From: Bradyrhizobium sp. Rc3b | Lineage (GTDB): Bacteria > Pseudomonadota > Alphaproteobacteria > Rhizobiales > Xanthobacteraceae | DNA: 64,000 nucleotides | Assembly: GCF_900114915.1 (NCBI RefSeq) | Contig: NZ_FOUS01000010.1 | Span: forward strand, 248,001 to 312,000 | Reading direction: 5' to 3' | Shown here: piece after piece, positions 41,710 to 50,115 of the stretch | Layout: each line of letters starts with the position of its first letter | Numbering within the stretch: position 1 is the first letter of the stretch | Translations under genes and position numbers: made by a program | Notes under the pieces: generated by a model | What the model was told of the DNA's origin: nothing | The model's input: only the letters and a program-made list of their open reading frames with translations | Database searches by the model: none

Positions 41710-42532
41710 CGTGGCCTCCACTGTGCGGACGGCCTGCATCGGAGAGCAGTTCCGGCCCCGGTCCCGGCGGGATGTGCTGGGTCGCGATCAGGTCGAACAG
41801 GCGGGGATCTTCCAGGCGATAGATCGGCCTGCCCTTCTCGACGCCCTGCTGCATCAGCTTCTTGTAGCTGTCCTCATTCAGCACGGCATCGGTCTTCGCC
41901 GTGGTCGCCACCCATTCAGGAAAGGCGAGCGGCGAGACCACGTTGACGTCGAACATCATGTCGGGAAAGCCGTCGCCGGAGAAATGCGCGGACAACCCCT
42001 GCAGCTTGCCTTCGTTGTCGGCGCGCAGGTTCAGCTTCGTCACCATGCCGTTCATGGTGTAGATCATGCTGCCGAGCTGCGGGATGAAGAACGTGTTCAT
42101 CACGCCCGACGACGTCAGCTGAAAGTTCAGCTCGGCGCCGGCCGGCACGGTCAGCGTGTTGACGGTGGCGATGCGCTGGTCCGGATAGATGAACAGCCAT
42201 TTCCAGTCGAGCGAAACCGCTTGGATCCGCACCGGGCTTCCGGTCCCCCGCACCGGTGCTGCGGGATCGAGTTGATGCGAGCCGATCCAGGCGACGCCGC
42301 CGAGCAGGATGACGGTGAGCGCAGGGATCGCCCACACCACCATCTCGACGCGGCCGGAATAGACGAAGTCGGGCTGGTAGCGCGCTTTTGGGTTCGAGGC
42401 GCGAAACCAGAACGCAAAGCCGAGAATCGCGAAAATGGTCGGCACCACGATCACGAGCATGATGAAGACGGAATCGACCAGAATGGTGCTGTTGGCCGCA
42501 GCCACGGGCCCTTGTGGGTCGAGCAGATTCAT
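41699..42532 (-). CDS. cyoA: cytochrome o-type ubiquinol oxidase subunit II, start uncertain
   Basis: 277 aa from the ATG at 42532. Two membrane helices (about 17-40 and 60-80), then the cupredoxin domain (VSLDWKWLFIYPDQRIATVN, NTFFIPQLGSMIYTM). The CuA ligands of cytochrome c oxidase are absent, as expected for a quinol oxidase. A lipoprotein signal with lipobox Cys, normal in CyoA, is missing here: upstream of the ATG only 13 more in-frame codons exist before a stop. A TTG at 42538 is the other candidate. First gene of the operon; an EcfG-type promoter lies upstream. Confidence 0.88.
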   Translation of the reverse strand: MNLLDPQGPVAAANSTILVDSVFIMLVIVVPTIFAILGFAFWFRASNPKARYQPDFVYSGRVEMVVWAIPALTVILLGGVAWIGSHQLDPAAPVRGTGSPVRIQAVSLDWKWLFIYPDQRIATVNTLTVPAGAELNFQLTSSGVMNTFFIPQLGSMIYTMNGMVTKLNLRADNEGKLQGLSAHFSGDGFPDMMFDVNVVSPLAFPEWVATTAKTDAVLNEDSYKKLMQQGVEKGRPIYRLEDPRLFDLIATQHIPPGPGPELLSDAGRPHSGGHDAR

Positions 42533-42596
42533 CGGCAAGCCACTGGCGGTTGGGAAGCCCCGGGACAGAGCCTAGCGCGGGAAAGGCTCCGCAACA

Positions 42597-42621
42597 AACG
42601 CGGCGGCCTCAGAACGGTTCC
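42597..42621 (-). promoter_or_regulatory. EcfG-type promoter of the cyoABCD operon
   Basis: On the minus strand GGAAC (42621-42617), 16 bases, CGTT (42600-42597). The cyoA start is about 65 bp downstream. An exact match to the general stress consensus. Confidence 0.65.
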
Positions 42622-42781
42622 TGAACCGCAAGGGCCAGCCATGCGCGTTGGGCCGGCGCAACATGCAATTCCATGCGATGTCAATGACATGAACGCAAAA
42701 GCCGCGCCCTTCTCCCCGGTCGGGCCGATTGCTAATCTGCACGAAAATAATGAGAAATACGGGATCAGGGAGTGAACCGAG

Positions 42782-43582
42782 ATGCGCTTGAAGGACAAGG
42801 TCGCCATCGTCGTCGGAGCCGGGCAAAGCCCCGGCGAAGGCATGGGCAATGGCCGCGCCACCGCGCTGACCTTCGCGCGCGAGGGCGCAAAGGTCTTGTG
42901 CGTCGATCATCATCTGGAATCGGCGCAGGAAACGGTGGCGATGATCACCGCGAAACATGGCACCGCCGCGGCCTTCAAGGCCGACGTCACGAAGTCGGCC
43001 GACATCAAGGCGATGGTCAAGGACGCGCAGTCGCGCTGGGGCCGGATCGACGTGCTGCACAACAATGTCGGCGTCAGCCTGTCCGGCGGCGATGCCGAGC
43101 TGCTGCAACTGACCGAGGAAGCGTTCGACCGCGTCGTCGCCATCAATCTGAAAAGCTGCATCCTGGCGGCAAAAGAAGTGATCCCGATCATGCGCGCGCA
43201 AGGAAGCGGCGCCATCATCAACATCTCCTCGATGGCGGCGATCACGAACTATCCTTATGTCGCCTACAAGGCGACGAAGTCGGCGATGATCGCCTTCACC
43301 GAACAGCTCGCCTACCAGAACGCCGAATACGGCATCCGCGCCAACGTCATCCTGCCCGGCCTGATGAACACGCCGATGGCCGTCGACACCCGCGCCCGCG
43401 AATGGCACAAGACCCGCGCCGAGGTCGAGGCCGAACGCGACAGCAAGGTGCCGCTGCGCAAGAAAATGGGCACCGGATGGGACGTCGCGAACGCTGCCCT
43501 GTTTTTGGCGTCGGATGAGGCAAACTTCATTACGGGCGTGACGCTGCCGGTGGATGGTGGAGCCAGCGTGAGACGGGGGTAG
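42782..43582 (+). CDS. SDR-family oxidoreductase
   Basis: 266 aa, classical SDR. An altered cofactor loop VVGAGQSPGEGMGNGRATAL near residue 10 (extra residues in the TGxxxGxG motif), NNVGVS near 90, the Ser in ISSMAA and the catalytic Y-K-A-T-K at about 160. Ends GVTLPVDGGASVRRG. All three catalytic residues are present. It resembles 2-hydroxycyclohexane/glucose dehydrogenase-type reductases with the enlarged loop. Substrate unknown. It is divergent from cyoA, with 250 bp between. Confidence 0.85.
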   Translation: MRLKDKVAIVVGAGQSPGEGMGNGRATALTFAREGAKVLCVDHHLESAQETVAMITAKHGTAAAFKADVTKSADIKAMVKDAQSRWGRIDVLHNNVGVSLSGGDAELLQLTEEAFDRVVAINLKSCILAAKEVIPIMRAQGSGAIINISSMAAITNYPYVAYKATKSAMIAFTEQLAYQNAEYGIRANVILPGLMNTPMAVDTRAREWHKTRAEVEAERDSKVPLRKKMGTGWDVANAALFLASDEANFITGVTLPVDGGASVRRG

Positions 43583-43583
43583 G

Positions 43584-43766
43584 TCTTCTCCCTCTCCGTT
43601 CTTACGGGGCCGCGACCAGCTTCGCTCGCGCTGAGAGCGCCGGGGTGAGGGGCCACCTCCGCAAACTCAATAGAAGGACTCGCGGAGACTCCCCCTCACC
43701 CGCCGCGCTCTGGCGCGCAATTGCGCTGCCGAGCGCGTCGGCCTCCCCCCGCACGCGGGGAGAGGC
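43584..43766. repeat. long compound palindromic repeat
   Basis: Two back-to-back members of the CTCCC-type family seen at 19411: CTTCTCCCTCTCC..GGGGTGAGG and CTCCCCCTCACCC..GCGGGGAGAGGC, with several nested stems. It fills the convergent gap between the SDR and the PQQ dehydrogenase. Confidence 0.65.
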
Positions 43767-43779
43767 TTAGAGAGCTCGC

Positions 43780-45111
43780 TCAGCGCGAATACGTCACCCG
43801 CCAGATCGTGCCGTTGCCATCCTCCGAGATCAGCAGCGATCCATCCTTCGCCACCGCGACTCCCACCGGCCGCCCCCACACTTCCGTGTCGCTGACGACA
43901 AAACCCGTGACGAAATCCTCGTACTCACCCGTCGGCTTGCCGTCCTTCATCCGGATGCGGATCACCTTGTAGCCGGTGCGCTTCGACCGGTTCCAGGAGC
44001 CGTGCTCCGCGGCGAACGCGTCGCTCTGATACTCGGGCGGAAACTGCGTGCCCTGATAGAAAATCATGCCGAGCGAGGCCGAGTGCGGCTGCACCAGCAC
44101 ATCGGGGACCGTCACCTTGTCCTTGATATCCGGCCGCGCACCGGCGTGGCGTGGGTCTTCGTTGGCGCCGATATAGAACCAGGGCCAGCCGTAGAACGCG
44201 CCTTCCTTCACGCTGGTCACGTAGTCGGGCACGAGATCGTCGCCGAGGCCATCGCGCTCGTTGGTCGAGCACCAGGGCAGACCGGTCTGCGGCTGGATCG
44301 CAAGGCCGACGCAATTGCGGATGCCGGTGGCGTAGATCTTCCGCTCCTTGCCATCGGGATTGAAAGCCAGCACCGCCGCGCGTTCGGTCTCGCTGGCCCA
44401 GGCTGCGCCGAGCGGTTGCGTTTTCGCCCACGCCTCCATCCCGCCCGGGGGCGTGCCCATGCCTTCCGCAACGTTGCTGAGCGAACCGACGGAGACCAGC
44501 ATGCGCTTGTTGTCGGGCGTGAAGACGATGTCGCGGGTGGAATGACCGCCGTCATGCGGCAGGCTCGGCACGATCGTCTCGGCCTTGCCGCGCGCCTTGA
44601 GATCGCCGGCCTGATAGGGAAAGCGGACGACGCTATCGGTGTTGGCGACATAGACCCATTGCGGATTGTCCCCGTTCGGGAAGAAGGCGATGCCGAACGG
44701 CTGCCTCAGGCCGCTAGCAAACACCTCGTTGGTCGCGAGCTTGTTGCCCTCCCCGGCCCGCAACACACGGATGGTGCCGGCCCGCGTCTCCGCGACGAAG
44801 ACGTCGCCATTCGGCGCAACCCTGATGATGCGTGGCGCGCGCAGTCCTTCGGCGAACAGCTCGATCTTGAAGCCCGCCGGCACCCGAAGCGCAGCCTCGG
44901 CCGGGCGCGGCACCACGCGCGACGAGCTCGCAACCGACCGCGTGGCGCCGGGCCTGACCAGATCCCGCGGCCGGATCAGCCTGACCGTGCCGGGCTTGTC
45001 GGCCCGCCAATCGCCATAAGCGTCCTTGCCCTGCAACACCGGCTCGGCCTGCGCACCGGTAGCAATCAGTAGCCCCGCGAATATCGCGACGGACAAAATT
45101 CTGCTCTTCAA
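43780..45111 (-). CDS. PQQ-dependent sugar dehydrogenase (L-sorbosone dehydrogenase type)
   Basis: 443 aa with a TTG start at 45111, chosen because a GGGAGGACAA ribosome site precedes it; the ATG at 45150 has no such site. The leader (RILSVAIFAGLLIATGAQA) is a Sec signal. The body is a six-bladed propeller (GFKIELFAEGLRAPRIIRVAPNGDVFVAE, GLRQPFGIAFFPNG, HDGGHSTRDIVFTPDN, TGIRNCVGLAIQPQTG). The GWPWFYIG and WGRPVGVAVAKDGSLLISED segments are typical of this periplasmic family. It probably oxidises an aldose or sorbosone and passes electrons to a quinone. PQQ synthesis genes are not in view. Confidence 0.82.
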   Translation of the reverse strand: MKSRILSVAIFAGLLIATGAQAEPVLQGKDAYGDWRADKPGTVRLIRPRDLVRPGATRSVASSSRVVPRPAEAALRVPAGFKIELFAEGLRAPRIIRVAPNGDVFVAETRAGTIRVLRAGEGNKLATNEVFASGLRQPFGIAFFPNGDNPQWVYVANTDSVVRFPYQAGDLKARGKAETIVPSLPHDGGHSTRDIVFTPDNKRMLVSVGSLSNVAEGMGTPPGGMEAWAKTQPLGAAWASETERAAVLAFNPDGKERKIYATGIRNCVGLAIQPQTGLPWCSTNERDGLGDDLVPDYVTSVKEGAFYGWPWFYIGANEDPRHAGARPDIKDKVTVPDVLVQPHSASLGMIFYQGTQFPPEYQSDAFAAEHGSWNRSKRTGYKVIRIRMKDGKPTGEYEDFVTGFVVSDTEVWGRPVGVAVAKDGSLLISEDGNGTIWRVTYSR

Positions 45112-45313
45112 ATTGTCCTCCCGGCCTGCAATCTCGACCATCGATACCACCGCGGCAGGTCGAAGCTCTGCCGCATCCCACGTCAGCTGATGCCCGCACG
45201 ATGTGCATCAGCTGCGCCCATCGTACTGGAAAACACCGCGGATAGGTGCGACACATTGTATGGGCGGGGGTTGCGGTCATCAAAGCTGCGGCATCGCTGT
45301 CGCAATCGACGGG

Positions 45314-46522
45314 ATGATCATGTGGGGATCCATCATATCGGAATGGGCGAGCCTGCTGCTGCGCTGGCTTCACGTGGTGGCGGCGATCGCCTGGATCGGC
45401 AGTTCCTTCTATTTCATCGCCCTCGACCTCAGCCTCAGGCCCAAGGGCAACCGAACGAGTGACCTGCCCGACGGCGTCCAGGGCGAAGCCTGGCAGGTCC
45501 ATGGCGGCGGCTTCTACCGGATCATGAAATATCTGGTGGCTCCAAAGCAAATGCCGGACGAGCTGACCTGGTTCAAATGGGAGGCCTACACCACCTGGCT
45601 GTCCGGCTTCGCGCTGATGGTGGTGGTGTATTATCTCGAGGCCGATCTGTTCCTGGTCGACAAGTCGATCCTCGATCTCACGCCGTTCCAGGCCGGCCTG
45701 TTCAGCCTCGCGAGCCTGGCTCTGGCGTGGCTGCTCTATGAAGCCGCCTGCCGCACCGGGCTCGCCCAGCGCGAGCTGCCCTTCGCCATCGGCGGCTATC
45801 TGTTCCTGGTCGCGCTGACCTATGCCTTCACCCATGTGCTGAGCGGCCGTGGCGCCTTCAACCAGATCGGCGCCATCATCGGCACCATCATGGTGGCCAA
45901 TGTCTTTGCGCTGATCATCCCCAACCAGAAGAAGATCGTGGCCAGCCTGATCGCGGGACAGGCGCCGGATCCGAAGCTCGGCAAGGCCAGCAAGGAGCGC
46001 TCGGTCCACAACAACTATCTGACGCTGCCCGTGGTCGTGCTGATGATCAGCAACCACTATCCCCTGCTCTATGCCACGCGCTTCAACTGGATCATCGTCG
46101 CCATCATCCTGGCGCTGGGGCCGGTGATCCGCCACTTCTTCAACGAGCGCCACGCGGGACGGAAATCGCCATGGTGGGTGTGGGGCGTCGCGGCAATCGG
46201 CGTGATTGCGATCCTCTTCCTCTCCGCCGCCGGACCGCGCGAGGTCAAGTCCGGCGCACTGCCGACACAGCCGACCCTTGCCGCTGTCGAGGAGATCGTG
46301 ACGTCCCGTTGCAGCATGTGCCACGCCGCCGAGCCGGTCTGGGCCGGCATCGTGACCGCACCGAAGGGCATCCTGCTCGATGCGCCCGAGCACATCCATC
46401 GCAACATCCGCCTGATCGGCCGTGTCGCGGCCTGGTCGAGCGCGATGCCGCCCGGCAACATCACCGAAATGACCGGCGAGGAGCGCGCGATCCTCGCCGC
46501 CTATCTTGAGCAGGCCCGCTGA
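45314..46522 (+). CDS. puuD: urate hydroxylase PuuD (membrane urate oxidase with cytochrome c domain)
   Basis: 402 aa from the ATG at 45314 (or 45320). About eight membrane helices make the N-terminal urate-oxidising part, with LLRWLHVVAAIAWIGSSFYF, LSGFALMVVVYYLEADL and the motif QKKIVASLIAG before NNYLTLPVVVLMISNHYP. A periplasmic domain with one haem site, C333-S-M-C336-H337, closes the protein. PuuD oxidises uric acid to 5-hydroxyisourate, with electrons to a respiratory carrier instead of oxygen. Other urate-pathway genes (hydroxyisourate hydrolase, allantoinase) are not in view, although the NCS2-like permease at 25 kb could bring in purines (inference). Confidence 0.87.
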   Translation: MIMWGSIISEWASLLLRWLHVVAAIAWIGSSFYFIALDLSLRPKGNRTSDLPDGVQGEAWQVHGGGFYRIMKYLVAPKQMPDELTWFKWEAYTTWLSGFALMVVVYYLEADLFLVDKSILDLTPFQAGLFSLASLALAWLLYEAACRTGLAQRELPFAIGGYLFLVALTYAFTHVLSGRGAFNQIGAIIGTIMVANVFALIIPNQKKIVASLIAGQAPDPKLGKASKERSVHNNYLTLPVVVLMISNHYPLLYATRFNWIIVAIILALGPVIRHFFNERHAGRKSPWWVWGVAAIGVIAILFLSAAGPREVKSGALPTQPTLAAVEEIVTSRCSMCHAAEPVWAGIVTAPKGILLDAPEHIHRNIRLIGRVAAWSSAMPPGNITEMTGEERAILAAYLEQAR

Positions 46523-46670
46523 TGCTGCCCGCGCGGCGACAGATCATTTCGCGGAATGAAATTCCGCATCTCCTCCTGAATTGAAAATGACTTGACCGCC
46601 TATCCGGCGTAGACAGGACCAGCGGCCGCCGACGCGGCCCAAAGTCATTTGCATGCACGGGGAAAGAACA

Positions 46671-47528
46671 GTGGCCCTCAAGAACGTCATCGGTATCGAC
46701 CACGCTGTGGTCATGGTTCAGGACCTCGACAAGGCTGCCGAGAACTATCGGCAGCTTGGCTTCACCGTGTCGCCGCGCGGCACCCACAGCGCGCATATGG
46801 GCACCGGCAATTACACCATCATGTTCGACCCCGATTATATGGAGCTGCTCGGCGTGCTCGTCGCGACCGAGCACAACGCACCGGCGCGCGCCTTCCTCGA
46901 CAAGCGCGGCGAAGGCATCGAGCGCATCGCCTTCACCGCGGTCGATTCCGCCGCCGGCGCGGAAGAGATCCGCGCGCGCGGCCTGGCGCCGATCGGCCCG
47001 ACCGATTTCGAACGGCCGGTGACGCTGCCTGATGGCACCGTCTCGGCGGCCAAATTCCGCACCTTCATGTGGCCGACCGCGGAAGCGCCCGGCGGGGTGC
47101 GCATCTTCGCCTGCCAGCACAAGACGCGCGAGACCGTGTGGATTCCCGAATTGATGAGGCACGCCAATGCGGCAAAGCGGATCAGGCAGACGCTGATCGC
47201 AACCCCGGAGCCGGCAAAGGACGCCGCGCATCTCGGCCGGCTGATCGACCGCGAACCGGCCGCCGAGGCCGACGGCGCAGTCACGGTGCCCTCCGGCGGC
47301 GATCGTGCCGACTTCATCTATCTGACGCTGGACCAGCTCGCCAAACGCTATCCGGGCGTGCCGCTCGCGGGCCTCTCCGAGCGCGGCGGCGCGGCGCTGG
47401 TGCTCGTCAGCGGAGATCTGGCTTCGACCGAAAAAGCGCTGGGTTCAGCAGCGATGCGCAGCGGGCCGGCGATCTGTGTGCCGCCGGCCAAGGCGAACGG
47501 CACCCTGCTCGCCTTCATTGCCGGCTGA
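46671..47528 (+). CDS. VOC-family protein (glyoxalase-like domain)
   Basis: 285 aa from a GTG at 46671 behind GGGGAAAG; an ATG at 46653 is also possible. A beta-alpha-beta-beta-beta start GIDHAVVMVQDLDKAAENYRQLGFT with a His metal ligand, later YTIMFDPDYMELLGVL (Glu ligand) and GIERIAFTAVD are typical of the vicinal oxygen chelate fold. A second set of domain-like strands fills the C-terminal half (DFIYLTLDQLAKR). Members open, isomerise or dioxygenate small compounds. Substrate unknown. Confidence 0.78.
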   Translation: MALKNVIGIDHAVVMVQDLDKAAENYRQLGFTVSPRGTHSAHMGTGNYTIMFDPDYMELLGVLVATEHNAPARAFLDKRGEGIERIAFTAVDSAAGAEEIRARGLAPIGPTDFERPVTLPDGTVSAAKFRTFMWPTAEAPGGVRIFACQHKTRETVWIPELMRHANAAKRIRQTLIATPEPAKDAAHLGRLIDREPAAEADGAVTVPSGGDRADFIYLTLDQLAKRYPGVPLAGLSERGGAALVLVSGDLASTEKALGSAAMRSGPAICVPPAKANGTLLAFIAG

Positions 47529-47605
47529 TTTGAACTAATTCTTCAACGCGTGTTTACCCGGCGGCTCTAGGATTCCCTGCAATCCAAGCCACCGGGGCCA
47601 AACGC

Positions 47606-47881
47606 ATGTTCAAAGAGGGATCGCCGATCGCCTATGACGCGCCGGCCGAACTGAAGAAGTGGCCGTCGCTGAAGGGCGAGAGGCAGAAGGACCGAGGTCC
47701 GCCTTATCTCGTCTACAACGGCACGCTCGCCGACTGCGTCCGCGAGCTCATGGGCAAGCCGATCAAGGGCATCTCGCTCTACGACATCATGACGAAGCCG
47801 CAAGCGGCCTTCGATCAGACCGTGCTGTCGCCGGGCGATGCCGCCGAGATGGCGATGCGCAAGGATTTCCCCAAGGACTAG
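47606..47881 (+). CDS. conserved small protein of unknown function
   Basis: 91 aa, charged, no signal or membrane part. Runs MFKEGSPIAYDAPAELKKW ... YLVYNGTLADCVRELMGKPIKGISLYD ... GDAAEMAMRKDFPKD. The regular pattern, absence of low complexity and clean start favour a real gene. No recognised domain. It is convergent with the L,D-transpeptidase, 6 bp apart. Confidence 0.6.
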   Translation: MFKEGSPIAYDAPAELKKWPSLKGERQKDRGPPYLVYNGTLADCVRELMGKPIKGISLYDIMTKPQAAFDQTVLSPGDAAEMAMRKDFPKD

Positions 47882-47887
47882 CAAGGA

Positions 47888-48922
47888 CTAATTCGCGGCG
47901 CGCTTGCCGGCCGTCTTGCCCTTCTGCTTCGACGACGATTCCGTCGGCGCATCGAGGAAGACGACGGGCGTACCGCGCTTGGTGTTTTCGCCGAGCACAC
48001 GGGCGTCCCAATTCGTGAGCCTGATGCAGCCGTGTGACGCCGACTTGCTGACCCTGTCGGGCTCCGCCGTCCCGTGAATGCCATAACCCTGCGCCGACAG
48101 CCCGATCCAGTACGATCCCACCGGATTGTTGGGACCCGGCTTGATGTCGAAGGGTCTTTTGGATTTCACACTCTTGAACTTGTACTCCGGATTGTAGTGA
48201 TAGGTCGGCTGCTCGTTGGTGCCGGTGACCTTCAGCGTCCCCGTCGGCGTCGGGCGATCCGGACTGCCGATTGATGCCGGGTAGAACGCGACCAGACGAC
48301 CAGAGCCCTCGTAAGCCTTCAGCGTCGCGCGCGTCTTGTCGATCTCGATCCGAGCGATGCGCGGCAGCTCCCGCCGCGCCGGCACGTTGGCCACGGCAAT
48401 CGCCTCGCCAGCCTTGTCGAATGACTTGCCCGGATTGAGCGCCTTCAACAGCTCTCCGCTCATGTGGAATTTTTCCGCGAGCCCTTCGAGCGGGCTGGTG
48501 TAGCTCAGCGCCTCCAGCGACTTCATGTCATCGAGCTTGGCCGGTAGCTTCTTGAGGAACGGCCCCTTCACGTCCGCGTCGGTGATCTTATAGTCGACAA
48601 CGACAGGCCCCTCACTCGCTGCGGTCAGCTTGTCCCAGAGTTCAGGGGCAACGACCTTGTCGAAGGCCATTCCGTTCTGCTCAGCGAACGCCTTCATCGC
48701 CTTCTGCGCGTTCTCGCCGAACTTGCCGTCGATCTGGCCAGGAGAGAATTGCGCACGATCGAGCAGAATCTGCAGCTTCGTCACCGGCGCGTCGACCTTG
48801 TCCGCGGCCGGCTGCTTTTCCGGCCGCGCAGCCTCGTTCACCGCTTTCGCATCGAGATGGCCCGCGAGCACCGGGCAGACGAACCACATCGACATCACCG
48901 CGCCAAGCAGCCACCGCCTCAT
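47888..48922 (-). CDS. L,D-transpeptidase (YkuD) with peptidoglycan-binding N-terminus
   Basis: 344 aa from the ATG at 48922 (GGGACGAG upstream). Signal peptide at 1-21. Residues about 45-90 are a PG_binding_1 domain (TKLQILLDRAQFSPGQIDGKFGENAQ). A short LysM-like linker follows (GLAEKFHMSGELLKALNPGK). The YkuD catalytic site is in GYGIHGTAEPDRVSKSASHGCIRL, with His and the Cys of SHGCIR. It makes 3-3 cross-links in the wall or links lipoproteins to it. Lys-rich C-terminal tail. Confidence 0.88.
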   Translation of the reverse strand: MRRWLLGAVMSMWFVCPVLAGHLDAKAVNEAARPEKQPAADKVDAPVTKLQILLDRAQFSPGQIDGKFGENAQKAMKAFAEQNGMAFDKVVAPELWDKLTAASEGPVVVDYKITDADVKGPFLKKLPAKLDDMKSLEALSYTSPLEGLAEKFHMSGELLKALNPGKSFDKAGEAIAVANVPARRELPRIARIEIDKTRATLKAYEGSGRLVAFYPASIGSPDRPTPTGTLKVTGTNEQPTYHYNPEYKFKSVKSKRPFDIKPGPNNPVGSYWIGLSAQGYGIHGTAEPDRVSKSASHGCIRLTNWDARVLGENTKRGTPVVFLDAPTESSSKQKGKTAGKRAAN

Positions 48923-49107
48923 GATCGCTCGTCCCATTCTAAAAATAATGATCCGCAAAAACCGCGGGGAGTTTCTGTTCGGGAACACCGTAGTAACACC
49001 GAAGGAACCAACGAGACCGCAGCTTTGCCGCAATCAGACGGTTAAGAACTTCTTATCGCCGGCGCACCGCTGGCCGTTCATCCCACAGTTCGAGGTTGTC
49101 TCCGCAA

Positions 49108-50067
49108 ATGCGATTTGTCATCGCGGCTTGCGCCGCGTTCATGATTCTGATGTGCGACCTCGATCCGTCGGCGTCCCGGCAAACATCAACTTTCGACCGC
49201 GCCGTTATTCAGAACAATCGGGCCTCCCCACTTGTTCCGGTGGTCGAGCTCTTCCTCGCAAGTGTGCAGGCCATCGAGCTCGCCAACGCGCGCGCCGCCT
49301 ATGAGCAGGTGATCGAGCCGCCCCGGGCGGACGAGCCAGCCCTACAGGCACCGGTTTCCCCGACCGAGCGATTTTGCCACGCGCTTCGCGAGGCCGCCGA
49401 GGCCAGCGGCATTCCCGTGCCATTCTTTGCCCGCCTGCTCTGGCAGGAGAGCCGCTTCAGGTCCAACGAGGTGAGCCAGGCCGGCGCCCAGGGCGTGGCG
49501 CAGTTCATGCCCGGGACGGCCGCCGAAGTCGGGCTCGACGATCCCTTCGATCCCATGAAGGCGCTGCCCGCATCGGCAAAATTCCTGCGCAAGCTTCGCG
49601 ACGATTTCGGCAATCTCGGCCTCGCCGCGGCTGCGTATAATGCCGGTCCCGGCCGCGTTCAGAAGTGGCTCGCCAAGGAGAGCGAGCTGCCGCGTGAGAC
49701 GCGCGACTATGTCCGCATCATCACCGGTACCAAGGCTGAGGACTGGACCGAGCGGTCCGAGGCGCTCGCGATCAGGATCGACCTGCCGCGCGAGGCGCCA
49801 TGCGAGGGCATCGGCAGCCTCTCCAAGGCGAAGGATATCGCCTGGGTCCCGGTCAACCTGACACCCTCGGTCGCGACCATCATTCGCAAGGCCGAACAGC
49901 TTGCGGCGCGCCTGTCGACAAACCGGGCGCGCAAGCGGTTCGTATCCCTGCTCCACAAGAACGCCTCGGCCCGTGGCAAGGCGAGGGGCATGATTGCAGC
50001 GCGCGCGGCGAAGGGCACCAAGGCTCGCGCCATCCGCATCGCGGCGCGCGAACGTTCGGCGATCTGA
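49108..50067 (+). CDS. lytic transglycosylase (SLT family)
   Basis: 319 aa from the ATG at 49108; the TTG at 49096 is too near the GAGG. Signal peptide near 1-25. The SLT domain is at about 95-205: FARLLWQESRFRSNEVS (catalytic Glu), AGAQGVAQFMPGTAAE and AAYNAGPGRVQKW. The C-terminal ~100 residues are basic (Lys/Arg/Ala-rich). It cuts the glycan strands of peptidoglycan. It is divergent from the L,D-transpeptidase, so the two wall enzymes share one control region. A strong bidirectional terminator follows. Confidence 0.85.
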   Translation: MRFVIAACAAFMILMCDLDPSASRQTSTFDRAVIQNNRASPLVPVVELFLASVQAIELANARAAYEQVIEPPRADEPALQAPVSPTERFCHALREAAEASGIPVPFFARLLWQESRFRSNEVSQAGAQGVAQFMPGTAAEVGLDDPFDPMKALPASAKFLRKLRDDFGNLGLAAAAYNAGPGRVQKWLAKESELPRETRDYVRIITGTKAEDWTERSEALAIRIDLPREAPCEGIGSLSKAKDIAWVPVNLTPSVATIIRKAEQLAARLSTNRARKRFVSLLHKNASARGKARGMIAARAAKGTKARAIRIAARERSAI

Positions 50068-50079
50068 CGCACAAATCGA

Positions 50080-50102
50080 GAAGCCGCCCGATGGGCGGCT
50101 TC
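50080..50102. terminator. bidirectional terminator
   Basis: GAAGCCGCCC and its complement GGGCGGCTTC around GAT. It lies between the convergent transglycosylase and DUF1236 genes and could serve both. Confidence 0.65.
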
Positions 50103-50115
50103 CGACGGCTGTGAA

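Noticed and set aside
39805..41946. A 713-codon plus-strand frame across cyoB
   Set aside because: His/Asp/Arg-rich antisense of the oxidase; no start context and no homology pattern.
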